NCBI RefSeq assembly: GCF_963678635.1
Contig: NC_087065.1
Coordinates: forward strand, 17,433,623 to 17,497,622
Direction of reading: 5' to 3'
Length of the DNA stretch: 64,000 bases
Source of the DNA: Symsagittifera roscoffensis
Taxonomy: Eukaryota > Xenacoelomorpha > Acoela > Convolutidae
Under the pieces are notes generated by a model. That model had not been told where the DNA came from. It saw nothing but the letters and a program-made list of their open reading frames with translations, and searched no databases. The position numbers and the translations under genes were made by a program. Shown here piece by piece: positions 7,901 to 15,275 of this stretch (position 1 is the stretch's first letter; the number at the start of each line of letters is the position of its first letter).

Positions 7901-10747
7901 TACTTTCAACTCTTCTTTCCCTACATAGATTTGTCCAATTAGGTCTTCGTCGCATGTTATCATCGTCTTGGTATAGATGTTGATTCCATCTATATTTAGC
8001 ATGACCTCGTGTGGACCATAAGCTTCAGTGTACCTATTATCAACACGTACCGATTTGCTGCCCCCTCTCGTGAGTAGTGCCCTGAGCGCTCTAGAAGTCG
8101 TTTGTGGACTTATTCCACTCAAGTAGTCTGCATACACGTCAATGTGCATTATCGTCTGGTCGCTCGGCTCGCTCAAGTTTCTGGTTACCTCGTGTCCGCC
8201 CACTGTGATTATCGACATTATTCTTGCTCCGATTTTCGATATTCCAAAAGGTTTACCTGTCACCATTTTCACGGTGTTACAATTCCCGGTCTTCATTGAG
8301 CCCGTTCTAGCCTCTGGTATTGAGTTCGATCCGGTTAATGCTCCGTTAAAATTCTGTCTTTCGATCTCCAACTTTAGTCGTTGCTCTATTTCTTTCGCAG
8401 CCAGATCTTGTTTCACTTTGGCAATTGCTTCCGTCGCCGCTTTCTCATAATTTATCTCTAGAGAGCTTCCGGCCGCGGACTCTAACGCACCGCTAACATG
8501 TGTCACAGCTTTCACTGTCTTCGTCGGCAATTCGGTGTTTGGTGCCCCCAAGTTCCTAGATTCAAACTCGTTTTGCCTGTTCCGCTGATTCTGCACCGCC
8601 GCTAATGCCAACTTATGTTTGGGGTGATTCTGGTCCTTGACCGCTTCCCAGAACAAGGGACAATCCATTCTGAAGTGCCCCTCCTGGTTACAGAAGAAGC
8701 ATCTGGCGCCTATCTTGATGATTAAGCCATTATAGTACTCGTGTTCCTCCATCTGGCTCATATCCTCTTCATCCGGTGCATAACCTAGGCTCTTCATGCC
8801 TTGTTTGTACGTTGTGCAGTCAGCCACATGATGATCCGCTGACCCGCAGTTCGCGCATGATCTGCGCTTGTCCATATCATCTCTAGGTTTGTACCATGAT
8901 GACCTCTGGGGTTGGCTTCCCCCTTGCGTGTTCCTGTTTTCGGAATATGAGTACTTCTTAGGTTTCATCAGCATGTATTCTCTTGATTTCTGTCTCATTT
9001 CTTCTGGGGTGGGTGCGCTGTCCTTCGACAATGTGTAGTATGTCGCTAACATTGTCCTTAAGTCATCACTTTTCACCCCATCGATGAACTTCGAGGCAAT
9101 GCTAAAGTTCCGTCTATTTGTCGACTCCTCTGGGTCACTCCTCCTTCTCAAGCTCTCGAGGTCATCTAGGAACCGATCTATTGACTCGTCGTCCCTCTGC
9201 CTTCTCTTTTCAAATCGCATCATCGCTTGGTGACCCTTCATGCCTGACCCGAATCGATTCAGCAATATCTCGAAGATCTTGTCCGCGGTGTCGCGTTCTT
9301 CCTCCTTCTTTGCGACCACGCATTTTAATGCCGTTCCTTCCAAGTTGCTCAGTATGGCTGTACATGCTTGTCTTTCGTCACTCAAGTTGTCTTGTTCTAG
9401 ATGTAATCTCATCACTTCCACCCAAGTGTCAATGCATCCATCGGAGTCGTCCTTGAATTCTTTTGGCTTCTTGAATGTCTTTCTTGATTTTCCCTCTCTC
9501 CTGTCGCTCGAGTCAGTGTTCCTCGTGGCGAAGGCCTCTAGAGTCCTGTTCATCATCTCCCAAGTGCTGGCCCATGTCATAGCATCCGGTCCTGTGTTGC
9601 TGTTAGCTGTTGAATCTCCCGGAGCAGTCGTTGTATTCGACGTTCCATTCTTCATTATTGTTTTCGCAGCTGTTGGTGCTATGCTTATCGCACCCCTGGT
9701 TAAGGGCAACGGTGTCGATTGTCGTTTGTTCCTTTGTGGTTCTGCAAAGTCAACTCTGGTGCCTTGCGTACGATCCGCTGCCGGTCTTTCTTGTGGAGTA
9801 GAACCTCTCAAGATTGCATCCAACTTTGCCTGTATTTCACACGAACTCTCGGCTTGACTCCTGCTGATTGTGTCCATTCTCCTTTCCAGGCTCCCTAATT
9901 GGCTGTTGACATCATCATATCGGTTCTTCAACTGTTGCATGTCTGTTTTGATGTTCTTTTCTCGTTCTTCATTGGTGGCTTCTACCTTATCTGACATTTC
10001 CTTGAGTCTCTCATCTGTTGCCTTAGCTAGGTTAAAATAACTGTCTAGATACTCGTGCTTGTTGTATCTTATCTCCTTTTTTATCACCTCTCTGTCTTCT
10101 TCACTGTGCTTAAGTCTTTTGTCAATCTGATTTAATTTCGCCAACAAGTCACCCAGCTCAATGGTAGTCTCTTCATGGTCAGCTGTCGGTCTCTCTTCGG
10201 CCGTAGCCTCTGCTTTAGCTTGTTCCTCTCTTGGATTGGCTTCTGAGGTCTTCGTGCTCACTGTCCCAAACGTTCGTGCTCTTTCTGCTTTTGGTTCTTC
10301 AGTCACGTTTTCTTTTGTTTTTATTCCGAACATTATTCCCAATTTTTCCGTAAAAGATGTCCTCTTTACTTGAGAGTCTTCTTTCACCGTTTCTTCGGTG
10401 TTGCCTATTGCATCTTCCGCGTCATCTATCGGTGAGAACTCTATGGGTTTCTGGTTCGGTTCCTCTGCATTGGGCATTGGAGTTGACTCTGTCGCCATCT
10501 TCCTTGTTTCATCCACACTTTGATCGGGTGTCTCTAGATCAATCTCGATGGTGGGTTCTACTCGCTCCCCTTCCGTGCCCTCTTTCGCTCTGTTCTCCGC
10601 TGTACTCCTTGTGCTGACCATGTTAACTGACAAGTTCGTCTTCGTTATCTTTGGGCCCGTTGATGTCGTTCCGCGCAGCGATGAATTATATTTCGTGTTT
10701 GATCCACTTGACCTTTTTTCGAGCACCGGTACCCTACTCCGCCTCAT
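1940..10747 (-). CDS. Gag-pol polyprotein of element 1 with C-terminal macro-like domain
   Basis: One 2935-residue frame. Basic N-terminus; coiled coil ~190-310; capsid-like region ~425-570; two CCHC zinc knuckles (CANCGSADHHVADC ~631-644, CFFCNQEGHFRMDC ~683-696); aspartic protease with LLDTGA ~988-993; RT with CYVDDVVIA (YVDD ~1476-1479); RNase H beginning at DTDAS ~1624; a ~350-residue acidic linker; integrase with HHCC finger (His ~2165/2170, Cys ~2201/2204) and catalytic QIDH ~2232, QSDNG ~2291 and VERQN ~2327, giving D-D35-E. After integrase come ~385 further residues: an acidic linker, then a macro-like domain ~2789-2935. Gag and pol share one frame, so no gag/pol frameshift is needed. 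ATG at 10747 is the first in frame; another Met at residue 43 is possible. No frame damage is seen. Confidence 0.93.
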   Translation of the reverse strand: MRRSRVPVLEKRSSGSNTKYNSSLRGTTSTGPKITKTNLSVNMVSTRSTAENRAKEGTEGERVEPTIEIDLETPDQSVDETRKMATESTPMPNAEEPNQKPIEFSPIDDAEDAIGNTEETVKEDSQVKRTSFTEKLGIMFGIKTKENVTEEPKAERARTFGTVSTKTSEANPREEQAKAEATAEERPTADHEETTIELGDLLAKLNQIDKRLKHSEEDREVIKKEIRYNKHEYLDSYFNLAKATDERLKEMSDKVEATNEEREKNIKTDMQQLKNRYDDVNSQLGSLERRMDTISRSQAESSCEIQAKLDAILRGSTPQERPAADRTQGTRVDFAEPQRNKRQSTPLPLTRGAISIAPTAAKTIMKNGTSNTTTAPGDSTANSNTGPDAMTWASTWEMMNRTLEAFATRNTDSSDRREGKSRKTFKKPKEFKDDSDGCIDTWVEVMRLHLEQDNLSDERQACTAILSNLEGTALKCVVAKKEEERDTADKIFEILLNRFGSGMKGHQAMMRFEKRRQRDDESIDRFLDDLESLRRRSDPEESTNRRNFSIASKFIDGVKSDDLRTMLATYYTLSKDSAPTPEEMRQKSREYMLMKPKKYSYSENRNTQGGSQPQRSSWYKPRDDMDKRRSCANCGSADHHVADCTTYKQGMKSLGYAPDEEDMSQMEEHEYYNGLIIKIGARCFFCNQEGHFRMDCPLFWEAVKDQNHPKHKLALAAVQNQRNRQNEFESRNLGAPNTELPTKTVKAVTHVSGALESAAGSSLEINYEKAATEAIAKVKQDLAAKEIEQRLKLEIERQNFNGALTGSNSIPEARTGSMKTGNCNTVKMVTGKPFGISKIGARIMSIITVGGHEVTRNLSEPSDQTIMHIDVYADYLSGISPQTTSRALRALLTRGGSKSVRVDNRYTEAYGPHEVMLNIDGINIYTKTMITCDEDLIGQIYVGKEELKVRSIGHCAMLEEDAMHIGTEADVTGHVLDINGKKTQLRGLLDTGAVLNVIPIETWEKMGFDKGDLIDSRIRLSAANKGALRVLGRTPIIALNLGERNLWMSFIVVENLDESDQFILGRDFIRNFDVTIDLNNAMFRIRNPDRRYAIKPVNLIMANENKAPVFLSRRVRLKANEAAIVSLRMKNYNELSDNKQVCIVPNPNSQSAAVLGRSFSITKSGLCVSVLLNTLDIPITIQRGRKLGYALPVKTRYETIENSKQNEVVDCPNHRDKICILRRLQRIKDSSSLIKSLNSETDDGLSSCSNFPERPTLDEMQTDKPVLPEIEHLRGKLKDEQLEDIKDVLERNEEVFSRHKADIGCCNFVEHEIELEENAVPHREGARRMTPHKSDACRKEIETLLEYDMIEPSKSPWACGVVMAKKKGDQLRFCCDFRYLNSVTVKDAYPIPRIDESLSKLGDAKFFTTLDLGLAFWQVPLRKQDRDKTGFACELGLFQWKRMPFGLCNATATFQRLMAHALIGVTKKYGNLVMCYVDDVVIATPTLEDHIERLDEVFACMKRSGLKCKPSKCEILKDSIKYLGRMVDKHGIRPDPDAVEAVLTWKSPKTEHQLMSFLGFANYYREFIKGYADKVYPMQQLMRHKGKKFTWNNAAEESFQRIKKELCEAPVLGMPTEKGMYVLDTDASVVAISGILHQEQEWNGKTVLRPIAYGSKVLSDTEMKYGAPKAEMFAVVTFVEKYRAYLGSEPFKLRVDNRALSWLKTYSMDQSYIGRWIVRLDGYNMIIEHRTRDKHQNADSLSKKTEFYERQEQREADRPEIKDGFSFMDKETYDSLPLTRWLDKSGKPIEDHPELPKEPLEKTILKKSRGIPIGIMLKSKIVRETLKAKGYDLILVEEGTVRIDEDLMRLLEKLSDDKPVIQGKGQEAPELTILRREETVNNTDVSKGSITDSKEVVRSLVEKIPEKILEQTKVRDKKVTFREEVEHLGLDKESGEWSRFMEEDETGEGKLSGEREEWDEDSDESSEDQDSLCMILAEEKIRQHDRELQTDPSSGTYNLEIQEVRGGEELEKIAVSRKPLRELSCNSNVRTNLVPEDDMKIVKRMICVKLSDDIHNPGEMNGQIMALKEHVKARYRLSDLIRAQRNDKMTSNLSKWIHSGVKEKGELEEDSYKILSQFYKEKRDLLYHTAEGVVACKRRDEEKILHKHNLIILPQLYQTEVLFRSHDQMGHQGIDKVQQRILHRFDWPGMRKACERWVNACLACLQVKDPRKMKFPLKSVESSEFNEVVQIDHQKICMTESGYNQILVIIDHFTKLAEAVPCQTASAEETCDHLITHWISRYGCPMTFQSDNGKAFVGDLTKELMKRSHIAQAHSTTYHPQTNGLVERQNRTLVNMLRVYCSRYMTDWDKYLPQVVGAYNSTQHSTTGISPFMMLTGRERAMPLTFFYPEYEGKRTSPQAYVKEAIKRQQELNELCRRNTAQAQMRQRKKYDEKILRAKPYEVGQYVWVFQNVIPPKGTKKLLKKWRGPFMITEVHQQGRFYRLSTGRAAHYENLKPHIPSPEDWCLPKDMEGLEYLVVEPACEVNEKGTREKNDGNENLSLDDNEKIEVESDAGSFVEEDWNDPEQNEVPKWMEPDRPTPPETRTGNRKRTGMRYNRYGDDFLIDKIQPDKLGDELLSAGELEAEEEWQVIDDGGHYPQDDYSTPELETDLEQSEIERRENTNLRILEWMRDVKDESREGQSIQQIDVSAANYMKTEDPLFGWTATDRPLDIPKDNSDPTTSTGTSINIFVRGVGVGLTHTENLMIKKLKEVRETSGLELEEEEPEPTIGRNFKTKFEIPNEYSENIMITDSDFILSNRTSAICITADMSFKSRLEADFKREYQNVEFLFRQRPGLGGIAALPPSVAQVPGKYLCFLVTRVNDRNTIDPEHVILALTRLRDFMIERGIVEVSMPVYDPNRGKLSSRELYAILHVVFAETEIMVHLHKKYYLSIA
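1943..2383 (-). other. Macro-like (ADP-ribose-binding fold) domain at the C-terminus of gag-pol
   Basis: The last ~147 residues follow the layout of OARD1/Poa1p/ALC1-type macro domains: AICITADMSFKSRLEADFK resembles the sensing strand plus 'SAD...GIA..FK' loop; GLGGIAAL, then KYLCFLVTR (like 'YLVTK'), ALTRLRDFMIERG (like 'SL..MR.HC...G'), SMPVYDPNRGKL (like 'AMPRIGCGLD.L'), and LHVVFAETEIMVHL (final helix and strand). Both ligand-binding loops are altered: GIGCG-type glycines are replaced by YDPNRGK, so catalysis may be lost or changed. The domain is also recognisable in element 2, which argues it is a family character. The call is from motif order read by eye, not a profile search. Confidence 0.6.
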
Positions 10748-11049
10748 TATTTCTATTTACAACTGCTTCTATTTACAATTTTATTATATACACGATTCTA
10801 TTCTAAGGGTAAAAAAAATATTTTTTGTGGTAACAAATTCTGTACAACGTGTTAAAAACCTTATCCAATTCTCTTTCTAAAACCTCCGAAAAATTTTCCT
10901 TAATTTGGTCTTAACCCTACCTATTTCGATTTGTCTTATTCTGTCTTAAAACGCACTTGTTGTAATTTGACTTCAATTTCTATACCGTCCCAAGACTATT
11001 CGTCACTATCACAGTACTCTCCGTTAGTGTCCTAAGACCCTTGTACCAA

Positions 11050-11795
11050 GACCACTGTTCCAAGACTACTGTCCCAAGACTAGTGTCCCAAGACTACTGT
11101 CCCAAGACCAGTGTCCCAAGGCTAGTGTCCCAAGACTACTGTCCCAAGGCTAGTGTCCCAAGGCTAGTGTCCCAAGACTACTGTCCCAAGGGTAGTGTCC
11201 CAAGACCAGTGTCCCAAGACTACTGTCCCAAGACTAGTGTCCCAAGGCTAGTGTCCCAAGACTACTGTCCCAAGACTAGTGTCCCAAGGGTAGTGTCCCA
11301 AGACCAGTGTCCCAAGGCTGGTGTCCCAAGACTAGTGTCCCAAGACTAGTGTCCCAAGGGTAGTGTCCCAAGACCAGTGTCCCAAGGCTGGTGTCCCAAG
11401 ACTAGTGTCCCAAGACTAGTGTCCCAAGACCACTGTCCCAAGACTGTCCCAAGACCACTGTCCCAAGACCCTGTCCCAAGACCACTGTCCCAAGACCCCT
11501 GTCCCAAGACCCTGTCCCAAGACCACTGTCCCAAGACCCTGTCCCAAGACCCTGTCCCAAGACCCTGTCCCAAGACCACTGTCCCAAGACCACTGTCCCA
11601 AGACCCTGTCCCAAGACCACTGTCCCAAGACCCTGTCCCAAGACCCTGTCCCAAGACCACTGTCCCAAGACCACTGTCCCAAGACCCTGTCCCAAGACCA
11701 CTGTCCCAAGACCCTGTCCCAAGACCACTGTCCCAAGACCCTGTCCCAAGACCACTATCCCAAGACTGCTCTGTCCCAAGACTTCTTCGGTCTTG
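11050..11795 (+). repeat. Tandem array of a 13-14-bp unit (GTCCCAAGACTAGT type)
   Basis: Roughly 50 head-to-tail units. To about 11415 the unit is 14 bp with variants GTCCCAAGACTACT, GTCCCAAGACCAGT and GTCCCAAGGCTAGT; further right 14-bp (GTCCCAAGACCACT) and 13-bp (GTCCCAAGACCCT) units alternate. In element sense it reads GTCTTGGGACAGTG. All frames are open on both strands because of the periodicity; these are not genes. Confidence 0.95.
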
Positions 11796-12627
11796 TCCCA
11801 ATACTCGTCACGGAGTGTCTTCCTCGTTGTAGGGTCTTCTTGAACCACCGTACCTTGTACCACCACTCAAGCTCTAGTAAAATTTTCCCAAAAACCCTCT
11901 CTTAAAAGCCAAATGCTGACCCCCCTCTTCTTTTTGGTTGTTTCTATTTCAATGTAGGTGCGCAGGTATCTTGTGATCACCTGTTCGTATAAAACCAAAC
12001 ACAAATCCTCAATAAAATGCAACAAAAATTTTAAGTAAAAAAAATAATAAAAACAGAAAAATGAGCCCACCTAAAATTTAAAGGTGACCAATGTCTACCT
12101 TTCGTCTAAAAAAAAATGTCTGGTACCTAATTGCCACGCGTTTTCCTCCCCCCACTAGTGATCTTATGGGGTATCACAAAAGCTGTCTATATCCGGTCCC
12201 CCCTACCAAACCAACCAGCGTACCAGCCTTAACTCGAGTTGGATTTTGGATCTCCACCTAATATTACCAACGCGTGTTAATTTCTAATGTAACTAAGTCA
12301 ACGATGTCGACTAATTAGTTACTCTAATTTCCCCCTTTTTGCAATTTACAACCGCCAACCTCTAGCCTAACCAGTCCCCCTTCTAACCTCCCCCCTTTCT
12401 AGCCCCCCTTCTTAAGCCTAAAAATTACTTTAAGCGCCGGGTGCTAAACCTCTCAAGAGAAAACCGTAGACCTGTTTCCAGGCCTGCTCAAGTAAAAACG
12501 TTCCTCAAAACTGGGGGATTTCGCTTATCCAATTTTACACTTATCTCCTATAATGTAATGTGGATTCTAACGATACCCGTTCTGCCCAACTTGAGAACTC
12601 GAGAATTGCCAAATCCTTCTTGGCTGC

Positions 12628-12826
12628 TTTCCCACTCGACTGGTCACCTGTTCCAGTCCAGTCTCCTATTGGTTCAGCCAAGTGTCCCTGAACCACTTTC
12701 CCACTCGGCTGGTCACCTCTTCCAGTCAAGTCTCCTATTGGTTCAGCTCAAGTGTCCCTGAACCACTTTCCCACTCGGCTGGTCACCTCTTCCAGTCAAG
12801 TCTCCTATTGGTCCAGCTAAGTTCCA
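12628..12826 (+). repeat. ~70-bp tandem repeat, three copies, in the element 1 leader
   Basis: Units begin at about 12628, 12697 and 12767 with TTTCCCACTCG and contain CTGGTCACCTSTTCCAGTC and TCTCCTATTGGTYCAGC. The third copy is incomplete. Confidence 0.85.
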
Positions 12827-13252
12827 AGCTATCTGAAAACCCTTGACAACGCCCCACTTCGGGCACTTTATTCAGTTTACTGGTTTAAATTGCTAGGTTG
12901 ATCGAAACGATCGAACTTGTAAAACAGTATGGGTATACTATTTAATTAATATAAAGGTTTGATCCAACTAATCTGGTGTCAAAGTCACTGTCTTTTTTCG
13001 TTTTATGGTTTTTGTTTTGCTTTTTGTCTTTTTGCTCGTGTTTTTGTCCCCCTAGTTGCCCCCCTTTACTCGGTTAGCTAAGCCTCGTTCGGAGAGCGTA
13101 CCAGGAAATTTTCTCGAGTTTTCTTAAAAAGCTATCACGGTACAACCGGAAGGTTTGCACGTTCCTGTCGAACCGTACCGCCGGTACTCTAGAATGGGCA
13201 TTCAGCCCGAAGCTGTCTCAAGTGGGTTCGACTCCGTAGTCTTGATGTCGTA

Positions 13253-13269
13253 AACACCCAGGAGCGCCA
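13253..13269 (-). promoter_or_regulatory. Primer-binding site of element 1
   Basis: On the minus strand the sequence TGGCGCTCCTGGGTGTT lies 12 nt inside the LTR end. It starts with TGG (complement of the tRNA CCA tail) and the identical 17 nt occupy the same place in element 2. I cannot name the tRNA. Confidence 0.7.
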
Positions 13270-13281
13270 CAAAAAACACTA

Positions 13282-14188
13282 TGTAACATTCGTCTACTAC
13301 AGTCACACATGAGGCTTAAGAAAAATAGGCCCTATAACTATTGGCTCAGGAGTCAGGGACACTATCTCTTGTGTTTTTCCGCCTCAAATCAGTCGGAGCC
13401 AATTCGGTTCGCTTGTGACATGAGACTACGACCCGTTACAGCTTAAAGGCTACTACTAAAATATCCCCCCACTCTAGAATTAGAAACGTCCCCATACTTA
13501 GGTCTCTAGATACCCAAAATACATGAACGCCGTTAAAAACCGGGTCGGAACAATCCGTTAAGTTGCTTTTTTATTAGACAGTGGAACTTTGATCCATTTC
13601 AGATGGATCAACCTAAAACTCGCCTTACCTCAACATAACAATCATAAAACACACTCTAGAAATTTAAATTAAGGACTCACATGTTGATGCGCTCAAGCAC
13701 AGGAAGTAATTAAATGGGTGAGCAACTCTAGAATTAACTAAAGTAACTAGATAAGTTCAATGTTTATCAGTTTGAATGGTAAGGGTAAGTTTGAACTCAA
13801 GAACGAAGTTTTATGTGGACCATTGGGACACTCAAGCTGTCCACCTTTCCGTCGAAGGTTCACTCTGGTTCAGTTCGAATAATTACTCTCTCGGGAATAC
13901 TCTGTCTTCTATTTCAGATAGGACAGCTCTACTCTTGTTCACTATGATGGAAATTGCGAATAGCAATTTCCCACTCGTTTTTATCTGACAACTTTCCCGC
14001 AATTGTTCTAAAATTGTTCTCTTTTCTTTTTCTGATTTTCAGTTATCGCGAGAAAATTGTGCATGACATGTTCCATTCGAAATTTTGAAAAATTAAATTT
14101 CACTCCAAAATCAAGTGTTTTCTGCTCTTCTCAAGGTCAAACTTCCAAATATGACCGACTGGCACATACACGTGATCGAGTCCTTACA
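13282..14188 (-). repeat. 5' LTR of element 1
   Basis: The inner end is clear: minus-strand ...CGAATGTTACA ends at 13282, followed by the spacer and primer site exactly as in element 2. The outer end is less sure. Minus-strand TGTAAGGACTCG beginning at 14188 gives 907 bp, the same length as element 2's 5' LTR. Both LTRs carry GGTTGATCCATCT at similar distances from the outer end (~577 and ~567 bp), which supports homology and the boundary. The interior has otherwise diverged. Confidence 0.6.
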
Positions 14189-14316
14189 GAGCTTATTTAA
14201 AAGATCCTAAGTACTAGGGCCGTAGGGCCGGCGGCACTCTGAACATCAGAAGGTATTGTTTGAAAAAATATTCATCATGAACTAAATCTGTTTAACAAGA
14301 AAAATTATTCAAATGT

Positions 14317-15223
14317 TGTGACATTCGACCAGAATGCACCAAAATGCAGACGCAGCAATTTCGAGTTTTTAGCAGCGAACCTTCCGAATTGGCGGTTTTG
14401 AAGGAAAAAGAGAGTTATTCGAACGATTGGACAAATTGGGAAGGCTGAAGGATTTGGAAATTCCTAAATTTTAAAAATTCGAATTGGTGACGAAACAATT
14501 CTGAGAAACGTCAGAAATGACCATTTTGGCAAAAAACCGAAATAAAACACAACAACGATAGTTGCGACGACAACAACAACGGAAAAATAGAGAATCGGAA
14601 TCAGAAAAAAAGCAGGAATAGCAGAGACCGTTCCGAATTGCAACTATTGTGTCGCTACAATATTTGCAAGGCCGTTGCGAACAACGGTGAAGGGTGGAAG
14701 ACAGCCTTCCGGGAGGAAGTTAAAGGTCTTATTACCCCGGATTCGAGAATCCGGAGGGGTCTCGGGACTGAAACTCTTAGCCTTTTATGAAAATTTTTAG
14801 CTTCCCTATTATGTCCTGAATTGAATTTAATTAACATCTGAATTCATTTTGCTAGGATGAGAAGCAAGGAGTTGGGGGAAAGGGTTGATCCATCTTCGAT
14901 GGAGATGATGATTTTATCTACTGAGCAAAAACAATAATAATTCAATAAGTAGTAGCCCTGATTTTAGGAGTGAACTCGTGATCTGGGGATACTGAGACCT
15001 AGCCATGAGCTCACTTTTTCTGCATGTAATCTAGTTAATTTGAGTGTTTTGACCGAAGCCGAAAGCAGTAACGTTTTGTCGACCCGATGTTACAAAGACC
15101 ACTGAAAGTACTGGCTTGGTAGAGAAGGTGAAAAGCATGTAGAGCTCTGTTTAGACGTTGGCCAGACGTCTTAGAACCTAGCTTTATTTTCCGTCGATAT
15201 GTATCTTCCGGGCGAATGTTACA
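14317..15223 (+). repeat. 5' LTR of element 2
   Basis: 907 bp, starting TGTGACATTCG and ending CGAATGTTACA, near-perfect inverted termini with TG...CA ends. Its sequence recurs at 32896-33805 and 37591-38500 with small differences. It contains one AATCCGGAGGGGTC motif near 14749. Confidence 0.9.
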
Positions 15224-15235
15224 TAGATGTTTTTA

Positions 15236-15252
15236 TGGCGCTCCTGGGTGTT
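15236..15252 (+). promoter_or_regulatory. Primer-binding site of element 2
   Basis: TGGCGCTCCTGGGTGTT, 12 nt after the LTR end. It is identical to the site in element 1 and has the same spacer length. Confidence 0.7.
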
Positions 15253-15275
15253 ATTCTTTTTTAACGTCATGATCA

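Larger units (their letters stand above)
10748..13252 (-). other. 5' leader of element 1
   Basis: About 2.5 kb between the primer-binding site and the gag-pol ATG. Apart from the two tandem arrays listed separately it is low-complexity with no convincing ORF; the frames that read through the arrays are artefacts of repetition. A long leader is expected to hold packaging and translation-control sequences, but none is identifiable by eye. Confidence 0.6.
1..14188 (-). mobile_element. Element 1: giant Ty3/gypsy-like LTR retrotransposon, 3' end outside window
   Basis: In minus-strand sense the order is LTR (14188-13282), 12-nt spacer, primer-binding site (13269-13253), 2.5-kb repeat-rich leader, gag-pol (10747-1940), 524-bp spacer, and a second ORF (1415 onward) that leaves the window at base 1. 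The pol order protease, RT, RNase H, integrase is that of Ty3/gypsy elements. At over 14 kb before its 3' LTR it is far larger than the usual 5-8 kb. The single open 2935-residue frame suggests a young or recently active copy. The 3' LTR and target-site duplication cannot be seen. Confidence 0.85.

Noticed and set aside
11041-11866. Several long overlapping frames on both strands (VPRLVSQDYCPK- and LGQWSWDR-like)
   Set aside because: They arise from the 13-14-bp tandem array, which lacks stop codons in every phase. No start context or non-repetitive sequence supports a gene.
13201-13269. GGGTTCGACTCC near the primer site looked like a tRNA T-arm
   Set aside because: The distance to the putative acceptor end is too long and no D- or anticodon arm can be folded upstream.
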